Origin: Clostridiales bacterium
GTDB lineage: Bacteria; Bacillota; Clostridia; Oscillospirales; CAG-272
Assembly (NCBI GenBank): GCA_004554105.1
Contig: SFNW01000042.1
Location: 1 to 13,863 of the forward strand
Length of the DNA stretch: 13,863 nucleotides
Direction: 5' to 3'
Part shown: piece after piece, positions 1 to 6,790 of the stretch
Layout: each line of letters starts with the position of its first letter
Numbering within the stretch: position 1 is the first letter of the stretch
Notes under the pieces: model-generated
Told to the model about the DNA's origin: nothing
Databases searched by the model: none
Seen by the model: only the letters and a program-made list of their open reading frames with translations
Position numbers and translations under genes: made by a program

Positions 1-72
1 AAACTCGGGGCAGTCCATAGCCGCTTCAAGCGCACGCAGAATCTTGTAAATGAATTTGAAATTGTCGGTCAT
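1..72 (-). CDS. YjcQ-like phage-associated protein (N-terminal 24 codons only)
   Basis: Only the start of this gene is present; it runs off the left edge. An ATG at 72-70 is preceded on the minus strand by AAAGGAAAAAGCT, a good ribosome binding site. The 24 visible residues begin MTDNFKFIYKILRALEAAMD and continue CPEF. The IYKIL-x-ALE-x-AMD pattern resembles, from memory, the N-terminus of YjcQ-family proteins, small winged-helix-like proteins often found in Firmicute prophages. The match rests on few residues, so the family call is tentative. It lies downstream of, and on the same strand as, two phage-type genes, with a terminator in between, which supports a prophage setting. Confidence 0.5.
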   Translation of the reverse strand, partial: MTDNFKFIYKILRALEAAMDCPEF

Positions 73-91
73 AGCTTTTTCCTTTCATGTG

Positions 92-124
92 AAAAACCGC
101 GCCGTCTATACGGTGCGGTTTTTT
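92..124 (-). terminator. Intrinsic terminator after the phage-type gene pair
   Basis: The sequence AAAAACCGC-g-CCGT-CTAT-ACGG-t-GCGGTTTTTT forms a hairpin with an A-run on one side and a T-run on the other. On the minus strand it follows the stop of the 63-residue gene directly and ends in GCGGTTTTTC, so it can end that transcript. The structure would also work on the plus strand. Confidence 0.7.
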
Positions 125-316
125 CTATATAAGCTGTATGTTTGCACTCATCGCATTGAAATTTCCGAGTATTGCAATGCTGTTCTGACAATCATAAGCC
201 GGTATAACTCGGCAGATTTCTCCATTGACGATTGCTTGCTTGAAACCAATCGGAAGAGGTTCATCAAATGAAACCACAGTATAATTCCCGACTACAAAAC
301 TATCTTTAACTTTCAT
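125..316 (-). CDS. Small phage-associated hypothetical protein (63 aa)
   Basis: Function is not recognised. The protein has 63 residues, no membrane segment and no signal peptide. It looks like a small beta-rich domain: an early VVGNYTVVSFDEPLPIG strand pattern, then IVNGEICRVIPAYD and NSIAILG. From memory, similar short proteins with a G-K/E-x-x-x-V/I-P-x-Y-D...IAI pattern occur beside phage structural genes in clostridia, but I cannot name a family. Its ATG overlaps the stop codon of the upstream gene (ATGA, four bases), so translation is probably coupled. It shares the low GC of the upstream gene's C-terminal half, which suggests that the two were acquired together. It could be a partner or protective protein for that domain; this is inference only. 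Confidence 0.65.
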   Translation of the reverse strand: MKVKDSFVVGNYTVVSFDEPLPIGFKQAIVNGEICRVIPAYDCQNSIAILGNFNAMSANIQLI

Positions 317-1128
317 TTCTGCAAACTCACTTCCTCGTACTTCTTAAGCATGTCGTTGTATGACTTAAGTGATTTTTCTATATCCTCGATTTCAATGCGC
401 GGAACACCGTATTTTTTAGCGTTCTTCAAAATATATTCCCGAGCGTCAATTTCATTTAGGATTGTACGCAGCTGAATCGGCTTGTCATTATTTAAGCCTT
501 CCATATTTTGTTCAAAGTGCCTCATCTCTTCAAGCACTTCTGAAATTGTCGCGTCTGATCGATAAATAACAGTATCGTAAATTGTTGACGCTGTAGCATT
601 ATTCTTTACAAGGTGCTGATAGATTTCGTCTTCGTAGTCACAAACTATTACTTTCATGCCGAGTTTTCTCGCAGGCAATGTTACTTCTAAAATGCGTTTC
701 TTACCGATTGGCTTTGAGAAACGTTTTGCAGTATCGCCTTTTCTAAATAACTCATTATGAATTATACCACCGCCGCGCGCATTTGTCAACCGATTCCGCT
801 TCAACTCTGCCGCAGTCTTGACGCTGTGGAACTTTGCCACGCTCATGCGGTCTTTTTTGGTCGGCAGACCGGCAGCATCGGAAAACTGCTTGTATTTGCG
901 CGTGAGCAGATTGATTTTTTCCTGCGCCGCGCGCCTGCCGTCGTCGTCGCCCGATGCGGCGAAGAGGTTTGCGCGGTCTTTCTGTCGGCGCATCCGCGCC
1001 GATTTCCTCGCCGACTTGGTCAGATATGCCCTGTGCGCACGTCGCCCTCCCCGCGGAGGCGCGGATTGAGATGAAAAAAGATGACACGGGTCATCAAGCC
1101 GACTCCCCTGATTAAAATCAGGAGACAT
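313..1128 (-). CDS. Truncated phage minor-head-like protein with a separate C-terminal domain
   Basis: The start is taken as ATG at 1128 with GGAG just upstream, giving 271 residues. Residues 33-100 are basic and charged (RKSARMRRQKDRANLFAASG, then a KINLLTRKYKQFSDAAGL stretch ending KKDR). This resembles the C-terminal coiled region of phage minor capsid / head morphogenesis proteins, where such helices precede a variable module. Residues 118-121 (RGGG) look like a hinge. Residues 122-271 form a distinct domain with LEEMRHFEQ around E200, E201 and H204, then LNEIDAREYILKNAKKYG and a helical tail. The first 30 residues resemble nothing phage-like, and a full minor-head protein would be far longer, so the 5' part is probably lost. 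GC drops sharply at about 775, exactly at the hinge. The domain function is unknown; an EExxH metal-binding or toxin-like role is possible but unproven. Confidence 0.6.
   Translation of the reverse strand: MSPDFNQGSRLDDPCHLFSSQSAPPRGGRRAHRAYLTKSARKSARMRRQKDRANLFAASGDDDGRRAAQEKINLLTRKYKQFSDAAGLPTKKDRMSVAKFHSVKTAAELKRNRLTNARGGGIIHNELFRKGDTAKRFSKPIGKKRILEVTLPARKLGMKVIVCDYEDEIYQHLVKNNATASTIYDTVIYRSDATISEVLEEMRHFEQNMEGLNNDKPIQLRTILNEIDAREYILKNAKKYGVPRIEIEDIEKSLKSYNDMLKKYEEVSLQK
1074..1095 (-). terminator. Weak terminator-like hairpin inside the 5' end of the truncated phage gene
   Basis: Read on the minus strand, GATGAC-CCGT-GTCATC is a perfect six-pair hairpin followed by six Ts. The stem is short, so it may be inefficient. 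It lies within codons 11-18 of the apparent phage gene, an odd place for a terminator, and more likely marks foreign or rearranged flanking DNA than a control element of that gene. Confidence 0.3.
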
Positions 1129-1209
1129 CAAGCTCCGTCGCCGTGTCGCTTACTGTATATCGCAAATACTTTTGTTTGTCAACGGCAAAGACTTGTTCGG
1201 AATTTTATA

Positions 1210-1238
1210 TTGAAAATATACCGCCTGTCCTGTATAAT
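1210..1238 (+). promoter_or_regulatory. Sigma-A promoter of the sensor operon
   Basis: TTGAAA (1210-1215) and TATAAT (1233-1238) are separated by exactly 17 bases, a near-perfect housekeeping promoter. The start codon of the response regulator follows about 39 bases later. A palindrome, TATATT-GAA-AATATA (1206-1220), overlaps the -35 box and could be an operator for autoregulation. The rest of the 1129-1276 spacer shows no gene. Confidence 0.75.
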
Positions 1239-1276
1239 AATATAGATGAATATTTCGGCAAAGCGGAGGAAGAAGA

Positions 1277-2866
1277 ATGTACACAGTCGTATTCGCAGAC
1301 GACGAGACCGAGCTGCGGCAGGCCATCCTTGCCCGCATTGATTGGGAGAGCATCGGCTTTCGCGTCGTCGCCGACGCGGAAAACGGGGTCGAGGCGCTGG
1401 AAGCGGTCGAGCAGTATGAGCCCGACCTGCTGATTACCGATATCCGTATGCCGCTGATGACCGGACTGGAACTGGCGAAAAACGTGCGCGAGGTCTGCCC
1501 CGCCACGCAGATTGTTTTCCTCAGCGGGTACGATGACTTCGGCTATGCGCGCGAGGCGATTCGCGAGGGCGTCATCAGCTATCTCTTGAAGCCGATTTCC
1601 GCCGCCGAACTGACCGAGGAACTGGTGCGCGTTCGGCAGAAGATGGACGCGCGGCTCGAGGAAATCCGCAGTGCGGGCGCGGGCGACCGTGCGCAGACCG
1701 AAAAGCGGCTGGCGGTGACCGAATTTTTACTGCCGCTTTTGCTCGGCACGTCGGACGACTTCGACAGTGAGGAGCAGCTTCGCGCACAGGCGGAGAAAAT
1801 CGGGCTGTTCGGCGCGTCGGAGCCGCTGCATTTCTGCGTTGCCGTCGCCAAATTCAAGGACGAAACCGACAATCCCTGCACCGATAAAAAGCATATTTCG
1901 CTAACCGAGACGATCCTCTCCAAATATGTTTCGGTCTGCGCTTTCTTCGTCAACGGGCGCATCGTGATCTTTGCCTATTCGGACAGAGACAACAGCGAAA
2001 ACTTCCGCATTGCGATGCAGGAATTGATTCAGAGTGCCGCCAAGGTGTACAAGGAGCGCTGCACGGTCGGTATCAGCCGCCGGTTTGAGCGCATTTCGGC
2101 TTGCGCGGGCGCATATTTCGAGGCGGTCACGGCGCGTCGTTATTCCGCCGAGGGCGCGACCAGCATTCGCTACATCACCGACCAGGAGCGCGGCAGCCGC
2201 CACGAGTACGAATACATCGAAAAATCGGTCTTCCGCCTGGAGGAGCTGCTCAAGGTGGGCAGTGAGGAGGATTTGTCGGCGTTTCTCGACGAGCTGTACC
2301 GCGAGGACAATCAGCGGAGCATCGACTATCTCGTCATTCAGATTCTGGCGACGGTCTACCGTACCGTCAGCACGGTTTCGCAGAAGGAGGCGCTGTCCGC
2401 GCTCGTCGCCGACAACCCGATTTACGCCCGCGTCGGCTTTGTCGAGCGGAGCGAGACCGTGCGCGAGGAGCTGCGCCGCCTGTGCCTCGATGCGCGGGGG
2501 ATTATTTCGGGTTACCGCACGCAAAGCTCGCAGCTGCTCTGCGACCGTGCGGTTGCGATCATCGAGGCGGAGTTTGCGGACGAGTCGCTGACCCTGACCG
2601 ACGTCAGCAGCCGTCTCGGCGTCAGCCCCAACTACTTAAGCGCGCTGATTAAGAAGAACAAAAAGACCAATTTCGTCTCACTGCTGACCGCGTGCCGTAT
2701 GCGCCACGCCTATGACCTTATCGTCTGCTCGACGATGAAGATTCTGGAGGTTGCCGAGCGCTGCGGCTACAGCGACCAGCACTATTTCAGCTATTGCTTC
2801 AAGAAGCATTACGGCGTGTCGCCGAATAAAATGAGAGAAAGCAGCAGGAGCGCAGATGAAAGCTAA
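1277..2866 (+). CDS. AraC-family response regulator (YesN type)
   Basis: A 529-residue cytoplasmic DNA-binding response regulator. Residues 1-120 form a receiver domain with acidic D8/D9, phosphoacceptor D55 (LLITDIRMP), S83 (FLSGYDDF) and K105-P106 (LLKPI). A middle region of about 300 residues, of the kind usual in YesN proteins, is not assigned. The C-terminal segment, about 422-529, is an AraC-type double helix-turn-helix: LTLTDVSSRLGVSPNYLSAL, then KILEVAERCGYSDQHYFSYC and FKKHYGVSPNKMR. The ATG is preceded by GGAGGAAGAAG. The kinase gene begins inside its last codons, so the two proteins are a cognate pair. By analogy with other YesN regulators beside sugar transporters, the likely target is the mglB promoter; this is inference. 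Confidence 0.93.
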   Translation: MYTVVFADDETELRQAILARIDWESIGFRVVADAENGVEALEAVEQYEPDLLITDIRMPLMTGLELAKNVREVCPATQIVFLSGYDDFGYAREAIREGVISYLLKPISAAELTEELVRVRQKMDARLEEIRSAGAGDRAQTEKRLAVTEFLLPLLLGTSDDFDSEEQLRAQAEKIGLFGASEPLHFCVAVAKFKDETDNPCTDKKHISLTETILSKYVSVCAFFVNGRIVIFAYSDRDNSENFRIAMQELIQSAAKVYKERCTVGISRRFERISACAGAYFEAVTARRYSAEGATSIRYITDQERGSRHEYEYIEKSVFRLEELLKVGSEEDLSAFLDELYREDNQRSIDYLVIQILATVYRTVSTVSQKEALSALVADNPIYARVGFVERSETVREELRRLCLDARGIISGYRTQSSQLLCDRAVAIIEAEFADESLTLTDVSSRLGVSPNYLSALIKKNKKTNFVSLLTACRMRHAYDLIVCSTMKILEVAERCGYSDQHYFSYCFKKHYGVSPNKMRESSRSADES

Positions 2867-4595
2867 ATCAACGCATCGCATCAAGCTGACGGCGCTGACC
2901 GTCGCGCTGCTCGGCATTGCCGCCGCGGTTTTTGTCCTGGTCGGCGTACTCAGCTTTGTCGCCGTCTACGACCGAACGATGATGGCGGACGCCTCGACCA
3001 ACGCGGAGCAGTCGGCGCGGCAGACCGCCGCCGCGCTGGAAAACTATCTGAATACGATGGAAGAAAAACTCGTCCGCATCGCCGCCGAAATCACCGAGGA
3101 TAGCCTGACCGACACCGAGGAGTTGGACGTCGCCGTCCGCCTTTATACCGATGTCGAGGCGGTCATGATTTACAGCGCGGACGGCAGTCTCATTGTGTGC
3201 AGTTCCAACGGGCGAAAGGTCAAGGACAACATCAAAGACAACCTTTCGTTCGATTCGCGCGTTTTTTCGGCGGGCGGGGAGCGGGTAATTTTGCTGCCCC
3301 ACGTCGAAAATCTCTACGAGAACTATTATCCGTGGGTCGTCACGCTGATGAAGCGCATGGACCCCTCGGTGTTCGGGGACGACGCCTGCATTGCGGTCGA
3401 CTTCAGTTTTTCGGGCATCGCGCAGTACATTGACAATGTCGGCTTCGGCAGACACGGGTATTGCTATGTCATCGACGCGGACGGAAAAATGGTTTACCAC
3501 CCGCAGCAGCAGATGTTCTACGCGGGCATCAAGGACGAGGACGTCGAGAGCGTCGCCGCTCTGCCCGACGGCGTACATCTGTTTGACGACGCGCTCCGCA
3601 CCGTCTCGACGCTTGAGGACGGAAACTGGCGCATCGTCGGCGTAAGCTATACCGACGACTTCGCCGCCTCGCGGCGGCAGGCGATTGTGCAGTTCGTCGC
3701 CGCCGTGCTGCTCTGCTGCGTTGCGATTGCCGTGCTGACGGTTTTGCTGTACGCCCACATCGTCAACCGCCCGGTCAACCGACTCGTACACGCCATGCGC
3801 GACTTTGAGCGGTTTGCCGAGACCTACTCCTACACGCCGCAGAATGAGCCGATTGCCGAGCTGCAGACGCTGTCGGATTCGTTCGGACACATGGTCTGCA
3901 TGGTGCAGAGCCTGATGGAGCAGATCAAGGCAGAGGAGATTTCGCTGCGCAAGACCGAACTGAAAGCGCTGCAGGCGCAGATCAACCCGCACTTCCTCTA
4001 CAACACGCTCGACTCGATTCAGTGGATGTGCGAGCAGGGGAAAAACGAGGACGCGGTGAAGATGATCGGCGCGCTCGCGCGGCTTTTCCGCATCAGCATC
4101 AGCCGCGGCAAGGAGATTATCCCGATTCGGGACGAGCTTCGCCACGCCGAGAGTTATCTCCTGATTCAGAGTTACCGCTACAAGGACCGCTTCTCCTATA
4201 CCTTTGAGGTCGACGAGAACTTGAAGGACTGCTATTGCAACAAAATCACGATTCAGCCGTTAATCGAAAACGCCATTTACCACGGCATCGAGGGAATGCT
4301 CGACGACGGCAAAATCACCGTGCGCGTACACAAAGACCCTGCGGCGGCGGACAATCCCGACGCGGACATTCTCATCGAGGTCGAGGACAACGGCGTCGGC
4401 ATGACGGCGGCGCAGTGCGCGGCGATTCTCTCCAAGGAGCGGAGCGATTCGAGCGGCATCGGCATCAAGAATGTCAACGACCGGTTGAAGATTTTCTTCG
4501 GCGACAAATACGGCATTACAATCAAGAGCGAGCCGGACGTCGGCACCTGCGTGACCGTGCGTCTCCCGCAGCTCGGAAAGGAGCCTGAGGCATGA
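2856..4595 (+). CDS. Cache-domain sensor histidine kinase (YesM/LytS type)
   Basis: A 579-residue membrane kinase. Transmembrane helix 1 is at about 13-37, followed by an extracytoplasmic Cache-like domain (about 40-275, with VEAVMIYSADGSL and GYCYVIDADGKMVYHP strands). Helix 2 is at about 278-302, followed by a HAMP linker. The His_kinase motif LQAQINPHFLYNTLDSIQW carries the phosphoacceptor H379. The ATP-binding region shows QPLIENAIYHG (N472), EDNGVGM (D511) and SSGIGIKNVNDRL. Length and order are typical of YesM kinases. The ATG overlaps the regulator's end by 11 bases and has an AGGAG site inside the regulator gene. The 3' end overlaps the next gene by ATGA, so a sugar-binding protein is made with it in similar amounts. 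That arrangement suggests the lipoprotein docks on the Cache domain to signal sugar. Confidence 0.93.
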   Translation: MKAKSTHRIKLTALTVALLGIAAAVFVLVGVLSFVAVYDRTMMADASTNAEQSARQTAAALENYLNTMEEKLVRIAAEITEDSLTDTEELDVAVRLYTDVEAVMIYSADGSLIVCSSNGRKVKDNIKDNLSFDSRVFSAGGERVILLPHVENLYENYYPWVVTLMKRMDPSVFGDDACIAVDFSFSGIAQYIDNVGFGRHGYCYVIDADGKMVYHPQQQMFYAGIKDEDVESVAALPDGVHLFDDALRTVSTLEDGNWRIVGVSYTDDFAASRRQAIVQFVAAVLLCCVAIAVLTVLLYAHIVNRPVNRLVHAMRDFERFAETYSYTPQNEPIAELQTLSDSFGHMVCMVQSLMEQIKAEEISLRKTELKALQAQINPHFLYNTLDSIQWMCEQGKNEDAVKMIGALARLFRISISRGKEIIPIRDELRHAESYLLIQSYRYKDRFSYTFEVDENLKDCYCNKITIQPLIENAIYHGIEGMLDDGKITVRVHKDPAAADNPDADILIEVEDNGVGMTAAQCAAILSKERSDSSGIGIKNVNDRLKIFFGDKYGITIKSEPDVGTCVTVRLPQLGKEPEA

Positions 4596-5554
4596 AATCC
4601 CGTTTGATTGCAGGCGCGGCGGTTTTGCTTGCCTGCCTGCTTTGCGCGGCCTCCTGCGGCTCTTACGGCACGGAGGAGACCGTCATTGCCGTGATTACCA
4701 AGGGGACAACCTCCGAGTTCTGGCGCAACGTGCGCGCGGGCGTCAACGCCGCCGCACTGGAAAACAACGTGACCGCGACCTTTATCGGCCCCGACAACGA
4801 GGAGGACTACGAGGCGCAGAACCGCATGATTGCAAATGCGGTTGACGCAGGCGTCGATGCGATTGTTTTCTCGGCAGTCGACCGCTATCAGTCGAAAAGA
4901 AGCATGGAGGACGCCGTGCGCCGCGGGGTCAAGGTCATTTTGATTGACAGCGGCGTCGACACCGAGCTTGCCGAGACCTTTATCGGCACAGACAACTACG
5001 AGGCGGGCAAAACCGTCTGCGAGGCGGTGCTCGACGGTATGGGAAGCGAGCGCCCGCTGAAAATCGGGCTGGTTAACTACGACGAGAACAGCGAAAACGG
5101 CAACCGGCGCGAGCAGGGCTTCCGCGACCGCGCCGCCGAGGCGGAGAATATCGAGATTGTTTCGGCGGTTCACGTCGCCTCCGATACCGAGACGGCAAAG
5201 CTCGCCGCCGTCGCGATGATGCGCGAGCACCCCGACATCAACGTCCTTGTCGGCTTTAACGAATGGATGACGCTCGGCGTCGGCTACGCCGTGCGCGAGC
5301 TGGGCATCGGAGAGGGCGTGTACGCCGTCGGCTTCGACAGCAACGTCGTCTCAATCGGTATGCTCGAAACCGGCGAAATGGACGCGCTGATTGTGCAAAA
5401 TCCTTTTGCCATGGGCTATCTCGGTATCACGAAGGCGTGCGCCGCCGTCCGCGGCGAGGCGATTGATGAGAATATCGACACCGCGACGACCGTAGTCACG
5501 GCGGCGAATATGTTCGACCCCGATATTCAGAAAATCCTGTATCGGTTTGACTGA
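4592..5554 (+). CDS. Sugar-binding lipoprotein of the sensor operon (periplasmic-binding-protein fold)
   Basis: A 320-residue lipoprotein. The signal peptide ends in a lipobox with C22 (CAASC), so it is anchored on the outer face of the membrane. The mature part is a type I sugar-binding protein of the RbsB/XylF class: VIAVITKGTTSEFWRNVRAG near the N-terminus (F43, W44), then FIGTDNYEAGK, NGNRREQGFRD (R172), GFDSN (D249) and IVQNPFAMGY (Q269). These are the usual sugar-contact positions. It overlaps the kinase gene by four bases (ATGA) and is not adjacent to the transporter ATPase, so it more likely senses sugar for the kinase than delivers it for import. XylFII, which binds the kinase LytS in Clostridium beijerinckii, is the known parallel. 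The exact sugar cannot be read from the sequence. Confidence 0.88.
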   Translation: MKSRLIAGAAVLLACLLCAASCGSYGTEETVIAVITKGTTSEFWRNVRAGVNAAALENNVTATFIGPDNEEDYEAQNRMIANAVDAGVDAIVFSAVDRYQSKRSMEDAVRRGVKVILIDSGVDTELAETFIGTDNYEAGKTVCEAVLDGMGSERPLKIGLVNYDENSENGNRREQGFRDRAAEAENIEIVSAVHVASDTETAKLAAVAMMREHPDINVLVGFNEWMTLGVGYAVRELGIGEGVYAVGFDSNVVSIGMLETGEMDALIVQNPFAMGYLGITKACAAVRGEAIDENIDTATTVVTAANMFDPDIQKILYRFD

Positions 5555-5565
5555 AAACGTTGTGA
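5552..5565 (+). promoter_or_regulatory. cre-like operator overlapping the binding-protein stop codon
   Basis: TGAAAACGTTGTGA matches the catabolite-response consensus TGWAANCGNTNWCA at 13 of 14 positions; the C near the end is G. Its TGA is also the stop codon of the upstream gene. It lies about 100 bases before the predicted mglB transcription start. CcpA or another LacI-family regulator could bind it. A single match of this length could be chance. Confidence 0.35.
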
Positions 5566-5626
5566 TTTTTCATAGTAAATTTTCATCGTTCAGTTGATTT
5601 TTAAACAACTTGAATAAAAAATTCTA

Positions 5627-5655
5627 TTCCAAAAGGGCGGAAATTTCCTTATAAT
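5627..5655 (+). promoter_or_regulatory. mglB promoter with a poor -35, probably activator dependent
   Basis: TATAAT at 5650-5655 is a perfect -10. The hexamer 17 bases upstream (TTCCAA, 5627-5632) matches TTGACA at only three positions. Upstream, at 5566-5613, are a TTTTCAT pair spaced 13 bases apart and the palindrome AGTTG-9-CAACT (5592-5610). Together these fit a promoter that needs an activator such as the YesN-type regulator encoded upstream. Confidence 0.55.
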
Positions 5656-5657
5656 GA

Positions 5658-5691
5658 GGGTGTCATCAGGCGATGGCACCCAAATTTTTTT
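5658..5691 (+). terminator. Hairpin plus T-run in the mglB leader (read-through terminator or 5' stabiliser)
   Basis: GGGTGTCATC-AGGC-GATGGCACCC forms a ten-pair stem with one G-U pair, followed by AAA and seven Ts. For transcripts coming from the sensor operon this resembles an intrinsic terminator. For transcripts starting near 5662 only the inner six pairs remain, giving a hairpin at the extreme 5' end of the mglB mRNA just before the GGAGG site. Confidence 0.5.
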
Positions 5692-5704
5692 CGGAGGTAG
5701 AACC

Positions 5705-6772
5705 ATGAAAAAGTTACTTGCAGCTCTTCTCGCAGTCCTCTTTGTGTTCAGCTTCGCAGCTTGCGGATCTGCGCAGGGGGAGAAAAAGGCGGGTGAAGTT
5801 TCCGTCTTTTATTACACGTTCAGCGACACCTACATTTCGAGTGTCCGCGCGGCGATGGATTCCTTCTTAAAGTCGAAGAACATCGCGTTCAACAACTACG
5901 ATGCGAACGGCAACCAGACGACCCAGACCGAGCAGGTCCAGACCGCGATTGCCAAGGGCTCGTCCATGCTGATTGTCAATGTTGTTGACACCGGCTCCAA
6001 CGACGCGGCACAGAACATCGTCAACCTCGCTAAGGCAGCGAACATTCCGGTCGTCTTCTTCAACCGTTCGGTTGACGAGTCGGTCGTATCCAGCTATGAC
6101 AAGTGCGTCTTCGTCGGCACCGACTACGAGATGGCAGGTCACATGCAGGGTAAGATGATCGGCGAGTATCTGCTTGCAAACTACGCAGGCGTTGACCTGA
6201 ACAACGACGGCAAGATCAGCTACGTTATGTTCAAGGGTCAGGAAGGCAACATGGAGGCGATTGCCCGCACCCAGTACGGTGTTGAGGACTGCGACGCGGT
6301 TCTGACCGCGGCAGGCAAGCCCGCACTTGAGTTCTACGATGCTTCCAACAGCAACAAGTACCTCGTTGACCAGGACGGTCTGTGGTCCTCGGCAGCGGCA
6401 ACCAACTACATGAGCACGGTTCTCGCACAGTACAGCGAGACGAACGGCAACATGGTTGAGCTGATTATCGCCAACAACGACGAGATGGCACTCGGCGCAA
6501 TCGCCGCACTGCAGAGCGCAGGCTACAACAAGGACGGCGGCAAGGTAATCCCCGTCTTCGGTGTTGACGCAACCGACGCGGCGAAGGACGCAATCAAGAA
6601 CGGCACGATGACCGGTACGATTAAGCAGGACGCAGAGGGCATGGCTCAGGTACTCGTTCAGCTGACCGAGAACTTCCGTGACGGCAAGGCAACCTTCGAG
6701 AACGTCGATTCCGCAAACGTTATCGGCACTTGGAGAGTCAACATTCCTTACGCGACCTACATCGGCGAATAA
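5705..6772 (+). CDS. mglB: Galactose/glucose-type ABC transporter substrate-binding lipoprotein MglB
   Basis: The ATG at 5705 follows GGAGGTAGAACC; an in-frame ATG at 5654 lies in the -10 box and is rejected. The 355-residue precursor has a signal peptide and lipobox cysteine C20 (FAAC). It aligns along its length with E. coli MglB: VVFFNRSV (N120), SYDKCVFVGTDYEMAG, the calcium loop DLNNDGKIS (164-172) with E252, R188, W227, IIANNDEMALGA, FGVDA (D288) and a matching C-terminus. Some pocket positions differ: Y43 for F, N182 for H, E184 for D and Q308 for N. The ligand may therefore be a related hexose or other sugar rather than galactose. Codon choice is noticeably more uniform (many GCA, AAC, GTT) than in its neighbours, as expected for a highly expressed protein. 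It is the first gene of the importer operon. Confidence 0.9.
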   Translation: MKKLLAALLAVLFVFSFAACGSAQGEKKAGEVSVFYYTFSDTYISSVRAAMDSFLKSKNIAFNNYDANGNQTTQTEQVQTAIAKGSSMLIVNVVDTGSNDAAQNIVNLAKAANIPVVFFNRSVDESVVSSYDKCVFVGTDYEMAGHMQGKMIGEYLLANYAGVDLNNDGKISYVMFKGQEGNMEAIARTQYGVEDCDAVLTAAGKPALEFYDASNSNKYLVDQDGLWSSAAATNYMSTVLAQYSETNGNMVELIIANNDEMALGAIAALQSAGYNKDGGKVIPVFGVDATDAAKDAIKNGTMTGTIKQDAEGMAQVLVQLTENFRDGKATFENVDSANVIGTWRVNIPYATYIGE

Positions 6773-6790
6773 TTTAAGCAAAGTTTCAAG

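Noticed and set aside
755..1087. Other open frames overlapping the GC-rich half of the phage-like gene
   Set aside because: They are out of frame with the minor-head-like helical segment and show no family resemblance.
2868..4145. Long open frame antisense to the sensor kinase gene
   Set aside because: It lies wholly within a gene with clear kinase motifs. GC-rich coding DNA commonly opens the opposite strand, and the product is low-complexity with no recognisable domain.
5654..5704. Upstream in-frame ATG that would extend MglB by 17 residues
   Set aside because: It lies in the -10 box, lacks a binding site, and would put residues before a perfect lipoprotein signal peptide.
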